39,598 nt of DNA from Byssochlamys sp. IMV 00236 (Eukaryota > Ascomycota > Eurotiomycetes > Eurotiales > Thermoascaceae), in contig MSJH02000195.1 in the NCBI GenBank assembly GCA_001931875.2, positions 1 through 39,598 of the forward strand, written 5' to 3'. This document shows positions 11,927-20,809 of the stretch, piece after piece. Made by a program: the position numbers and the translations under genes. How positions within the stretch are numbered: the first letter of the stretch is position 1; every line of letters begins with the position of its first letter. The notes under the pieces were generated by a model. That model was not told the DNA's origin. It searched no databases and worked only from the letters and a program-made list of their open reading frames with translations.

Positions 11927-13583
11927 ATGTCAGAGCAAACCAAAGTACAAGATACAAGAGGTTTTGAAAACACGGAAGAATCTGTTCATTTGACTGAAGA
12001 AGCCCATTCAGGACATCAACAACAACAAGCTGTTCCTGTGAATGAGCAGCTGCCAGAGAATGTTTCAACATTAAAAGAAGCATTTCCTGATATTGATGTA
12101 GATATTATTGAGGCCATACTTCAAACACAGAATGGTAATGTCGAATCATCGTTTGAAGTATTATTAGGCATGTCTGATCCCAATTACCAACCTACACCTC
12201 CTCCTATGCCTCCACGACCTCAGACAAATACTAGTGCACCTTATACTTACTATGAGCAACCACAAGCGACAACGTTAGAAGAACAACTTCGGTTGGATGA
12301 AGAGTTTGCCAAGAAATTGGCTATGGAAGATGAATTAAGAGCCAGACAACGTAAGAGATAACAAAGAGAGAAGAGGGCTTTTTATCTCATAGCCGTTAGG
12401 TCGTCAACAACAACCTGTGAGACAAGACCAAGAAAGAAGTGAACAAGATTCCATTTTCAATCTTCAAGGTAAAATAGATATATGGAACAATAATGAAATA
12501 TAAATACATTATATTAGAGGAATTGCCAATTATAAAAGAAAAAGTAAAGGAAGCAGGCAATGGTAAAGGGAAAACAAGATAATTATACCTTTCTTACTAA
12601 CATGTATGCAGCTGCTAAACGAAAAGTACTTGATCTCTATAACCAATTCAAAGCTTCCAGAAATAACAACAGTTTTAATTCAAATCCATCAGCTGGTGGA
12701 TCATCAATACCGACAACTAATGCTCACTACAAGTAACGTGTGTGTGTGTGGAGATACTGTTGAAGCCGAGTTTGCTTAATCTTTTTTTGTTGTTGGTAGG
12801 GGATTACCAAGTGATGATGGAGATGATCTTTTGACGGGAGATATATCAGCACTTCACTTGTCAGATTATGATGTATATACAAAGACGAACATCATCAAAA
12901 GACAAAATAGCGAAAAGAGTGAGTGACAAGAAAATAGAATGCAAGGGAGTGACAGCTGACGTTTATAGATAATGATGTAATTCATGTACATCCACCTGCA
13001 GGAAATATGTCTATACATACCTCCACACCAGATGAACAACTTAGGGCAGACGAAGATTTCGCTAGGCAACTTGCAGAACAAGAGGAATTGGGTAATATTT
13101 ACCTTGATATGTCATCAGAGAGTTCTTATGCTTTAAATGTAGAAGCTATAAGAAGACGGCAAACATCAGAACGAAACGAACCTCAACCCCCTCAAATGCC
13201 TGTCAGAAAGCAAGGTGGCCCAACGGTAGTTATTGCACCCAAGTCGCCATTGGAACTAGATGAATATGACTATGAAGGTAACTTTTTGAAGAAAAAAAAA
13301 AGAAAAAGAAAAAGAATAAAGAGATTGTTATATAATAGAGGTCAGATTAAATGCGGCGCCACCTGCTAAGCCAGAGGAGAAAGATGCTCATACGACACAA
13401 GCAACCAATTCTGTGCCTTATGTTATTGGAGACGATGAAGATTCAGATTCAGATGATTTGGTTGATGCAGATAATGATACAGAAAAGGGGAATACAAACA
13501 AGGGTAAATGCCAATAACAGCCATCTTATGATACTAACAAGCAAATAGACGATACAAAAGAATTGGCCAAGAAAGTCATCTAG
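11927..13583 (+). CDS. CUE-domain ubiquitin-binding protein (Cue5-like)
   Basis: Eight exons: 11927-12350, 12400-12468, 12518-12562, 12612-12732, 12800-12918, 12969-13277, 13339-13503 and 13549-13583, giving 428 residues. The CUE domain (about 47-84) contains the family FP and terminal LL signature (LKEAFPDIDVD...SFEVLLG). CUE domains bind ubiquitin. A proline-rich linker follows, then two copies of an acidic helical motif, EEQLRLDEEFAKKLA (118-132) and DEQLRADEDFARQLA (281-295). The block IIKEKVKEAGN...KVLDLYNQFKAS is between them. Near the C-terminus an acidic stretch contains YEEV (361-364), a candidate Atg8-interacting motif as in yeast Cue5, which links ubiquitinated cargo to autophagy. 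The Cue5 assignment rests on domain order and length, so another CUE adaptor is possible. Confidence 0.82.
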
Positions 13584-14762
13584 AATCTTTAATAAGTGTA
13601 GTTTCGCTTTATAATACAAAATATACTATATCAATGGATTAGAAATGTATCCAATAAAGAACAAGAAAGATAAATGATCTCTCCCCTTTATATAAGCATT
13701 TTAAGTGGCTTAATTGAAGATCAAAATAAGCAGGTTATTATTATTCAACTAATTTATATCATCAGAATCATACTCTGAGGAGAAACCAAACAGGTCTTTT
13801 CAATATTTGAGCAAACTTCTTTCATTTTGCAAGTCATTCAGATGACCAATGAGAGTTGAGCATGTCGCATTATATGTGTTAATAACGTGTTTTGTGGTCA
13901 GTCTGTATGTATTGTTCATTCTTAGATTTATAGTAAACTCATACGACAAAGGGGATTGAGATGATTCTTAAAACTATCTTTATTCTTTACCCCCTACAGA
14001 TTTGCAATTTGAAGATATGGTATCATCCGAATGTAATATTATACCAGATCCGCGCGAGACACTGTTTCCATAAACGGGCCCAAAATCATTCACCTGATAG
14101 TAGCCTTTTGAAAGTATCGTCATCTTTATTAAATATACAATCATCAAACAAGAGAAACTCCAAGATGAATGTATATAGCTTTTCAGTATACATGCTTGAC
14201 TTCGTACTTGGCCTTCGTAACACCACCAATAGAGGATGACTCAAAGACTCTGATAAACCCAATTGATGGGATTATCGAAAGTGTTGAATACGATAGACAT
14301 GACTAGAGAAGAAGAAAAAAACGTACGGTAAAAGAGTGTAAAGGAAGGGTAGATGAAAAAACGTCACACTTATTCCTGAATAAAAAAGTACAGCGGGGTC
14401 TCCATCTGTAGAATGGACAAGAGATAAAGAAGTTCGAAACTTATCCTTATGACAACTTGAGATGAAAACACTGTACAATGAGGTAGTCTTTATTTGCTTT
14501 TATCAAATTAAATTGTGTAAGCTCGTGAAGTAATAATGAAGCTTGGAAACATAAAGTGTAACAAGTTTATTTAGGCTCCGTTTTACAAATAATCCGCACC
14601 CCTTTATTTTATTGTTTCTTTTGTTTTTCTTTTCTTTTTGAAATTTTTTCTATTAAAGAAAAAGAAACTGTCATTTTTTCTCTTACGAATCGAAAAGAGA
14701 AAGAAAATCAACTTTTAAACATTCAAGAAATACATCAAGCTCCCTTCGGGGATAATATCATA
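13584..14762. other. Long spacer upstream of the zinc-finger gene
   Basis: This 1.2-kb AT-rich spacer contains no recognised gene. Its 3' end (14602-14690) has T-rich and A-rich tracts before the zinc-finger ATG, fitting a promoter and leader. In the middle, around 13961-14239, one plus frame stays open for 92 codons. A minus frame at 13980-14123 encodes 47 residues with a balanced composition. Neither resembles a known family. No RNA gene was seen. Confidence 0.4.
13653..13658 (+). terminator. AATAAA polyadenylation signal of the CUE gene
   Basis: It lies 70 bases after the TAG stop. The mirror copy is at 25941-25946. Confidence 0.5.
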
Positions 14763-17392
14763 ATGGACATACAGCAACAACAACAACAGCAACAACAGCA
14801 GCAACAAGAATTAAACAATTTGATATCTTGCAATTATCATCAATCCTATGATATCAAACCAATTATTGATTCTTCCAAAGATAACAATAACAATACCAAT
14901 AGCTTAAATCATAGTAATAGTAGCAGTGCTACTTCTACTCCTTTACCTCAATTATATTCTGATGTCATCTCTGTTCATTCGGTCATGCCACAATCAACAG
15001 ATAATCAAATCAACATTGAACAAAACACTTTAGCTAATGCTGGTCATGCTACCTTATTGACAGATTCACCTAATCCCTTAATTCATTCCAACGTCATCTC
15101 GACTGTAAGTATTTATACTGCGATTTAATTTTATTTCGCCTATTCACACCTTTGCGCGTTTTTGTTTACTAGGCTGACCAAAGCCAATTATCCTCTCCTC
15201 AGTTATCTGTTCCAAATCATGCATCGCCAACAAACCCTGTAGGCTCCATGGTATCGAACGAGGCCACTAATGAGCTAATTAATAATAATGGCTTGGTATT
15301 ACCACATGGTAATATGTTTATCAATTCTTCATCACCCCCTATCCATTTAAACCAGTCACCGTTTTACGATCAAAACATTCAGCAGATACAGCCACAGGTC
15401 TCGATGCAGTTACAAGAGATTTCCTCTCATTTACCAACTCAACAACAACAACAGCAACAACAACAATCTTCGTTTGGTATCATTGCTCAACCGAATATAG
15501 AGCATCATCCTATTGTTCCTTCTCAACGTACGCTTGAACATGCTCATACTGTTCCAAGCCAAGCTCAATCTACGTTAGAAGAGCACCAAGAGCGTGTGGC
15601 TGCTGCTGCTCAGCAAGTGATGGCTCAACAAATAGCTCAACAGTATGCCATCATACAACATCAACAAGTAGTCAATGAGCATATATTGCAGTCACAGCAA
15701 TCAGCACAATCAGTACAACCACAGTCGCAATCAATGCCTATACAGCATCAGTTCTTAATGAATAATGAACCTGGGCAGCCGCCAACCGCCCCTTCTCAAG
15801 AAACACCTCATGTCGTTCTCTCTCAAATGTCCATGCTAAGTCCTTCTTCTCCTAATCCATCTCTTGTAAATAACTTGGCACACGCAAATGGCAACACGAC
15901 TGCTACTACTACCCCTGTTGCTACTCCCACTTCTTCTTTACAGAATGCCATCTTTCATCAACATATACATCGTACCAACTTTGTTCATGAAAGTAACAAG
16001 AGACCAGCTACGGGCCAACCTACGCTGATTGAACGCAAAAAGTCGAGAAGACACACTGTCTCAAACGGTCAACCGCCCGTCCTGAGTATTGACACCAAGG
16101 ACATACCCGCATTATCATCTTCGCCTCGATCTGCTGTTGTTCTTGTTCCTGCTCAGCCGTTTACTCGAAGTGAAGAAAGGAAAGCGTTCATTGATCAGCA
16201 AAAGAAGTCGTTAGGAACCATCAAGATTCCTCCACCACCTACACCTCAGGAGTTGGGTATGGTGCAGAGTGCTTCGGCTGTCAGTGCCAAGGATTATGAA
16301 GGGCTGACGAGAGCACAGCTGATTTCGAGACTTATTGAGCTTGAGACTGAGAAAATACAAAATGACAACTCTGACAATAAGGAAAAGGGCGAGGAAGAAG
16401 AGGCTAGTCCATCTGATAACCAAGAATCAAAACCAGATAGTGCCACTGTAGACGAAGATAAGTCGACTGTAGATGAAGAAGAAGAGGAAGAGGAAGAATC
16501 GGTAGTAGAAGAGGAACCAAAAACAGAAAAGATGCAATGCAAGTGGAGAGATTGTGGTATCTATCTGGATGAGCTGCAAAAGCTTATAACACATATCAAT
16601 ACGGAGCACGTCGGAAGCGGAAAAGTAAGAAAAAAGAGAGAAAAATAAGCTTATCTCCATTAACTTTTTGTTTAGGCTTCATATTCTTGTGAATGGGAAA
16701 ACTGTCCTAGAAAAGAAAAACCATTTACAAAGAGACACAAGATGTACAATCATCTTCGCACTCATACAGGCGAAAGACCATTTGTTTGTACGCAAGACGG
16801 CTGTGGCAAGAAATTTTCTCGACCAGACTCTCTTACGACGCATATAAAGACCCATTCAAATGTTCGACCTTACACTTGCTATGTGAAGAACTGTGGAAAA
16901 TCTTATTATCATGCGCGTTCCCTTAGGAAGCATGAAAAGACGCATGAAGAGTCTCCGACGACGATGTTTTCTACACCTAATAGTAGCATTCAATATTCTG
17001 GAGTAAGTCCTGCTGCGACTTCAACCAATTCGACACCCTTTAGCAGCAATATGCCAGGTCATATTCAGGTCGATTATTTAAACAGCCCGATACAGCACTC
17101 ACCTCTCCCTGTGCAAACTCCATCACTTCCCAATTCTCCACATCCACCTGTACCACAACAACAACAAAACTTTACAATGTTACAAAGTCAAGCCTCTTCA
17201 CCCGTAAATAAGTCCTATACCCCACCAAATCATATGCTATCATTTTCTCCAGCTGGTATGGTTGAACAGCAACAACAACAACAACAACAACAACAAAACA
17301 ATGAACTCTCAATAAATCAACAGCAGCAGCAGTTACTAGATTCTGTGAATCAACACCACAACACCACTTTTGGCTATGGTCAACAGCAATAG
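14763..17392 (+). CDS. Tandem-CWCH2 (GLI/ZIC/Zap1-type) zinc-finger transcription factor with polyglutamine tracts
   Basis: Three exons: 14763-15104, 15173-16624 and 16676-17392, giving 836 residues. Four C2H2 fingers sit at about 570-688. Finger 1 uses Cys570, Cys575, His588 and His593; finger 2 uses Cys603, Cys608, His624 and His628. Both have Trp between the cysteines (Trp572, Trp605), the tandem-CWCH2 signature in which two fingers pack as one unit. Fingers 3 and 4 (Cys636 to His658, Cys666 to His688) have standard linkers such as HTGERPF. The N-terminal 500 residues are Gln/Ser/Pro-rich, a likely activation region, with Q12 at residues 4-15. An acidic segment precedes the fingers, and further Q runs follow them. 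The intron after residue 598 separates fingers 1 and 2. Target genes cannot be read from sequence. Confidence 0.88.
14772..14807. repeat. CAA/CAG repeat encoding Q12
   Basis: A mixed CAA and CAG tract lies just after the zinc-finger start codon. Similar tracts lie near 15438-15470 and 17267-17297 in the same gene. Mixed codons suggest selection or slower slippage than a pure repeat. The mirror copy is at 24792-24827. Confidence 0.8.
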
Positions 17393-18789
17393 ATATCATA
17401 TATATATGTTTTATATACACATTTTATTTGATAAATATACATAAAATATCCTTATTGCATACTGTTGTTCTCTCTCTCTTTCTCTTTTATTGCTACAAGT
17501 TTGAACCTTAAATGACAAGTTGTCACTTATGCAAAATATTCAAGAGTTGCATTGTTTAATTAAACTTTATTCACTTGTGTGGATAAAACGTGTAAAGGGT
17601 AAGCACGGCCATCCAAAAGAGACATGTGGGATAGCAAGTGAACTGCTCTGTGCAGTGCTCCCACTACAGGACAATGCAGGAGCGGTATAGGAAGGAGAAC
17701 CGCAATCCATCATAATAAGAACCCCCCAAATAAGCAAAGCTATAAAAAAATATGAGTGTGAAATATCACAAGATATTATAACTGTTACCCAAGATGTTGA
17801 ACCTTGACTACATGCCTAGTTGATAACTTGTTTATTCAAGAGAAAAGAAAAGAGAAAAGAAATGATGAAACACTTTATTATTTTATAGGCTGTATTAACT
17901 GTCACTGATCGTATCAGTAAACAGACAACAATTTCTGTAGTTGAACAATTAACCACGTTATTATGTCCCCCTTCACGATTTGCAGGAATTACAAAGAAAT
18001 AAAAACAAGAATACATCTTTTTGGTGAATATAAGATATATTATAGTTGCAGAGCTTGTGTTTGTTCTGTTGGTGCCCCTGTTTTAACAAGTAATTCTGTT
18101 CCCAATTGACAACTTTTGATATTAAGGGAAAATGATTTTTGAAATGTCCTGTCAAGGTCGAGCAAAACTCTTGAGAGCATTTTACAGTTCATATATTCAA
18201 TAGTCAGATAGTATTTTTAATAAAGAGCTTTTCTTTTGTTTTGGCAAGTCCATACTCTCATGCAAGAACAATATATATTGGAGGAGAAATAGATGAAACT
18301 TTAATAATAGCCGATACAAAGTTTTATGTGAAGGCTTATATCTTCTTATGCAACTGATGTAACTGCTTATTTTCTACTTCAAACGTTCTTAACTCTTTTA
18401 AAGTATATTTCAACAGTTACGTGAAGATGGCGCCTTGGTTATAAAAACAAAAGGAGTTTAGACGCACTGATAGAGAAAGAAATTGTTACACTCGATTGTT
18501 ATAGTTTATCAGATAAAAATAAGATAGTGACCACCAGATCTTTAACAGATCAAATAAGTAATGAAGTTATAAAATGTAAAAGCAAAGTAATTGGTTAAAC
18601 TAAAAAGGCACAAAAACTATTCCGATCCAGAATATGAGATTGATACTAAATTAGAAGGATCCAAAGTAAATAAAATAAAAAGTGATTACAAAATTTTCAA
18701 CGAAAGGATTTATAAGATACGTGAAAGAATAGAAGGAGAAAAAGGTTGTTTTATTCAAAATTATGGTTTATTTATGTCAAAGTATATCT
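17393..18789. other. Spacer with possible coding relics, left arm
   Basis: This 1.4-kb spacer lies between the zinc-finger and hydrolase stops. About 17595-17740 is GC-richer and contains the small inverted repeat ACTGC-TCTGT-GCAGT. From about 17890 to 18780 the plus strand shows several short frames with plausible composition in different phases, for example 18459-18597 and 18591-18824. None resembles a known family and in-frame stops separate them. They may be chance frames or a decayed gene. The hydrolase polyadenylation signal (18767-18772, minus) lies at the inner edge. Confidence 0.4.
18767..18772 (-). terminator. AATAAA polyadenylation signal of the hydrolase, left copy
   Basis: It lies 17 bases after the hydrolase stop codon. 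The mirror copy at 20827-20832 serves the right copy. Confidence 0.55.
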
Positions 18790-19347
18790 TTAATAGTTGT
18801 TGTTCAAGGCATCTTCAAGCTTAAGAACTTTTGCATAGTAAAACTGGATACCAGCAAGGAACGCCTTCTTGATATCTTTAGCCTTGATAACTTCACCATG
18901 GAGTGGTTGATCAAACGTGTTTACAGCTTCATCCACAACGATACAGTCAAATCCAGCATCCTTGCCTGCATAAACCGTAGCATTCACGCAGTTATGGATC
19001 ATCATGCCAACGACTATGATTCTATCAATGCCTTTGCTGCGAAGGTACTCTTCAAGATCAGTCTTGTGGAACCCATTAGAATAGTTCTTGACAATGTACT
19101 TTTCAGTTGGAAGAGGCTTGACCAGATCATGAACTTGAACACCCCATGTACCTTCTTGAAAGAAGGAGTATTCCTCGGTAGGGTTTGAAATAACGTGGGT
19201 AACATGGACAACTTCCTTCTTCTCTTCTCTAAACTTTTGGATCAGTTTGGCAATAGCTTCAGCAGTTTCGACGGGACTGTCGGTAGGGAATTTTCCATTA
19301 GGGAAGTAGTCGTTTTGGACATCAACAATAACAAGGGCTTCCTTCAT
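18790..19347 (-). CDS. Isochorismatase-family cysteine hydrolase, left copy
   Basis: This single exon of 185 residues is the only complete gene in the arm without introns. It starts MKEALVIVDVQNDYF, a standard family start. The likely catalytic triad is Asp9, Lys87 (in EKYIVKNYSNGF) and Cys120 (in GMMIHNCVNAT). The core is the usual compact Rossmann-like hydrolase of about 180-190 residues. Members split isochorismate, nicotinamide, N-carbamoyl amides or similar substrates. The sequence does not tell which; lack of a clear nicotinamidase metal-binding set makes that less likely. The protein has no signal peptide and is probably cytosolic. Single-exon form amid intron-dense genes could mean acquisition from bacteria or retroposition, but that is untested. 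It is the gene nearest the palindrome centre. Confidence 0.88.
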   Translation of the reverse strand: MKEALVIVDVQNDYFPNGKFPTDSPVETAEAIAKLIQKFREEKKEVVHVTHVISNPTEEYSFFQEGTWGVQVHDLVKPLPTEKYIVKNYSNGFHKTDLEEYLRSKGIDRIIVVGMMIHNCVNATVYAGKDAGFDCIVVDEAVNTFDQPLHGEVIKAKDIKKAFLAGIQFYYAKVLKLEDALNNNY

Positions 19348-19740
19348 TCTTGTATAGAGTAGAGAATAAATAAAAATGAGATGCTTTCCAGATCAGTTAC
19401 CAAAATCCAGCCTATTTATATGTTTTTCATGCTGCTTGCGATTTGTGCTCCGAATGGATTCAATTCATACGCTTGGTTTCAGAAAGCATACTGTTGGATC
19501 GACTATGAAGAGTCCTGCCCTAGCACGCGCTCTTTCTCAAGTGAGGCATAGCCAATGTCATCTTTTTCATGAATCTATTGAGAACATGAGCTTTTTTTGA
19601 TCGTATACTAAGGCTATTAAAGATTGATGATTGATCTCTATGGAATGCCTTTTGATTAATAATATGCCCTCTCCGACGCTTCCTTAGAAATAGCACAGAC
19701 TTTGATTTAGCCGCTATAATGGCTTCCCCTATTTAATTTA
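19348..19740. other. Promoter-side spacer between the hydrolase and the centre, left arm
   Basis: Apart from the TATA box near 19412 no element was recognised. A 75-codon plus-strand frame at 19376-19600 runs through the promoter region and has no family resemblance, so it is treated as chance. Confidence 0.4.
19412..19420 (-). promoter_or_regulatory. TATA box of the hydrolase, left copy
   Basis: TATAAATAG on the minus strand lies 65-73 bases upstream of the hydrolase ATG. That leaves room for initiation about 30 bases downstream and a leader of about 35 nt. It is the clearest core promoter in the arm. Confidence 0.6.
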
Positions 19741-19858
19741 TCCGACTGCCAATGGTAGGCTGAGTTACCAATTCAGCGTGACTGCAACAGGTTGAACATG
19801 AGCTTTGATCGATCAGCCCATCCTAAATTGGTAACTTAGCCTACCATTGGCAGTCGGA
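19741..19858. repeat. Imperfect short hairpin at the palindrome centre
   Basis: The innermost arm bases pair as a 36-bp stem (19741-19776 with 19823-19858) that carries the only two arm mismatches seen. If the plus strand folds, 19762/19837 is a G-T wobble and 19774/19825 is a C-A mismatch. Between them are 11 perfect pairs. The natural outer limit of this short repeat cannot be read, because beyond 19761 the arms are identical anyway. I infer that it existed before the large palindrome formed. Confidence 0.75.
19777..19822. other. Non-palindromic centre (loop) of the inverted repeat
   Basis: These 46 bases lie between the arms and are not self-complementary overall, so the centre has an orientation. 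Inside is a 10-bp perfect palindrome, TGATCGATCA, at 19806-19815. No sequencing adapter, vector, telomere-type repeat or transposon end that I recognise is present. With the flanking arm ends the segment could form a hairpin with a loop of about 46 nt. Confidence 0.85.
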
Positions 19859-20178
19859 TAAATTAAATAGGGGAAGCCATTATAGCGGCTAAATCAAAGT
19901 CTGTGCTATTTCTAAGGAAGCGTCGGAGAGGGCATATTATTAATCAAAAGGCATTCCATAGAGATCAATCATCAATCTTTAATAGCCTTAGTATACGATC
20001 AAAAAAAGCTCATGTTCTCAATAGATTCATGAAAAAGATGACATTGGCTATGCCTCACTTGAGAAAGAGCGCGTGCTAGGGCAGGACTCTTCATAGTCGA
20101 TCCAACAGTATGCTTTCTGAAACCAAGCGTATGAATTGAATCCATTCGGAGCACAAATCGCAAGCAGCATGAAAAACA

Positions 20179-20187
20179 TATAAATAG
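20179..20187 (+). promoter_or_regulatory. TATA box of the hydrolase, right copy
   Basis: This is the mirror of the element at 19412-19420 and drives transcription away from the centre. About 758 bp separate the two TATA boxes, and this whole interval is palindromic except the 46-base centre and the two stem mismatches. Confidence 0.6.
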
Positions 20188-20251
20188 GCTGGATTTTGGT
20201 AACTGATCTGGAAAGCATCTCATTTTTATTTATTCTCTACTCTATACAAGA

Positions 20252-20809
20252 ATGAAGGAAGCCCTTGTTATTGTTGATGTCCAAAACGACTACTTCCCTA
20301 ATGGAAAATTCCCTACCGACAGTCCCGTCGAAACTGCTGAAGCTATTGCCAAACTGATCCAAAAGTTTAGAGAAGAGAAGAAGGAAGTTGTCCATGTTAC
20401 CCACGTTATTTCAAACCCTACCGAGGAATACTCCTTCTTTCAAGAAGGTACATGGGGTGTTCAAGTTCATGATCTGGTCAAGCCTCTTCCAACTGAAAAG
20501 TACATTGTCAAGAACTATTCTAATGGGTTCCACAAGACTGATCTTGAAGAGTACCTTCGCAGCAAAGGCATTGATAGAATCATAGTCGTTGGCATGATGA
20601 TCCATAACTGCGTGAATGCTACGGTTTATGCAGGCAAGGATGCTGGATTTGACTGTATCGTTGTGGATGAAGCTGTAAACACGTTTGATCAACCACTCCA
20701 TGGTGAAGTTATCAAGGCTAAAGATATCAAGAAGGCGTTCCTTGCTGGTATCCAGTTTTACTATGCAAAAGTTCTTAAGCTTGAAGATGCCTTGAACAAC
20801 AACTATTAA
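20252..20809 (+). CDS. Isochorismatase-family cysteine hydrolase, right copy
   Basis: The 185-residue product is identical to that of 18790-19347, with Asp9, Lys87 and Cys120 intact. It is transcribed to the right, head-to-head with the left copy, with 904 bp between the two ATG codons. If the palindrome is real, both copies have complete promoters and terminators and should both be active, giving two doses of the same enzyme. Confidence 0.88.
   Translation: MKEALVIVDVQNDYFPNGKFPTDSPVETAEAIAKLIQKFREEKKEVVHVTHVISNPTEEYSFFQEGTWGVQVHDLVKPLPTEKYIVKNYSNGFHKTDLEEYLRSKGIDRIIVVGMMIHNCVNATVYAGKDAGFDCIVVDEAVNTFDQPLHGEVIKAKDIKKAFLAGIQFYYAKVLKLEDALNNNY

Noticed and set aside
16294..16542. Serine-rich minus-strand frame opposite the zinc-finger gene
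   Set aside because: It is the complement of the GAA/GAG-rich acidic segment of the real protein.
14763..17392. Assignment of the zinc-finger protein to PacC/Rim101
   Set aside because: PacC also has tandem-CWCH2 fingers but three in total. Here there are four fingers, with the GLI/ZIC-like KPFTKRHKMYNHLRTHTGERPF arrangement split over fingers 2 and 3.
19376..19600. 75-codon plus frame upstream of the hydrolase
   Set aside because: It overlaps the TATA box and leader of the hydrolase on the opposite strand and resembles no family.
19778..19789. 12-base word CGTGACTGCAAC shared by the centre and the flippase gene (8557-8568)
   Set aside because: One shared 12-mer in about 20 kb of arm sequence is within reach of chance, and the flanks do not match.
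19777..19822. Centre as an unremoved sequencing hairpin adapter
   Set aside because: The 46 bases lack the repetitive pyrimidine and TTG pattern of the common long-read hairpin adapter. This does not exclude other library artefacts.
18790..20809. Head-to-head hydrolases as a CRISPR, toxin-antitoxin or phage-type module
   Set aside because: The two genes are identical mirror copies with eukaryotic promoter and polyadenylation signals. There are no arrays, attachment sites or partner genes.
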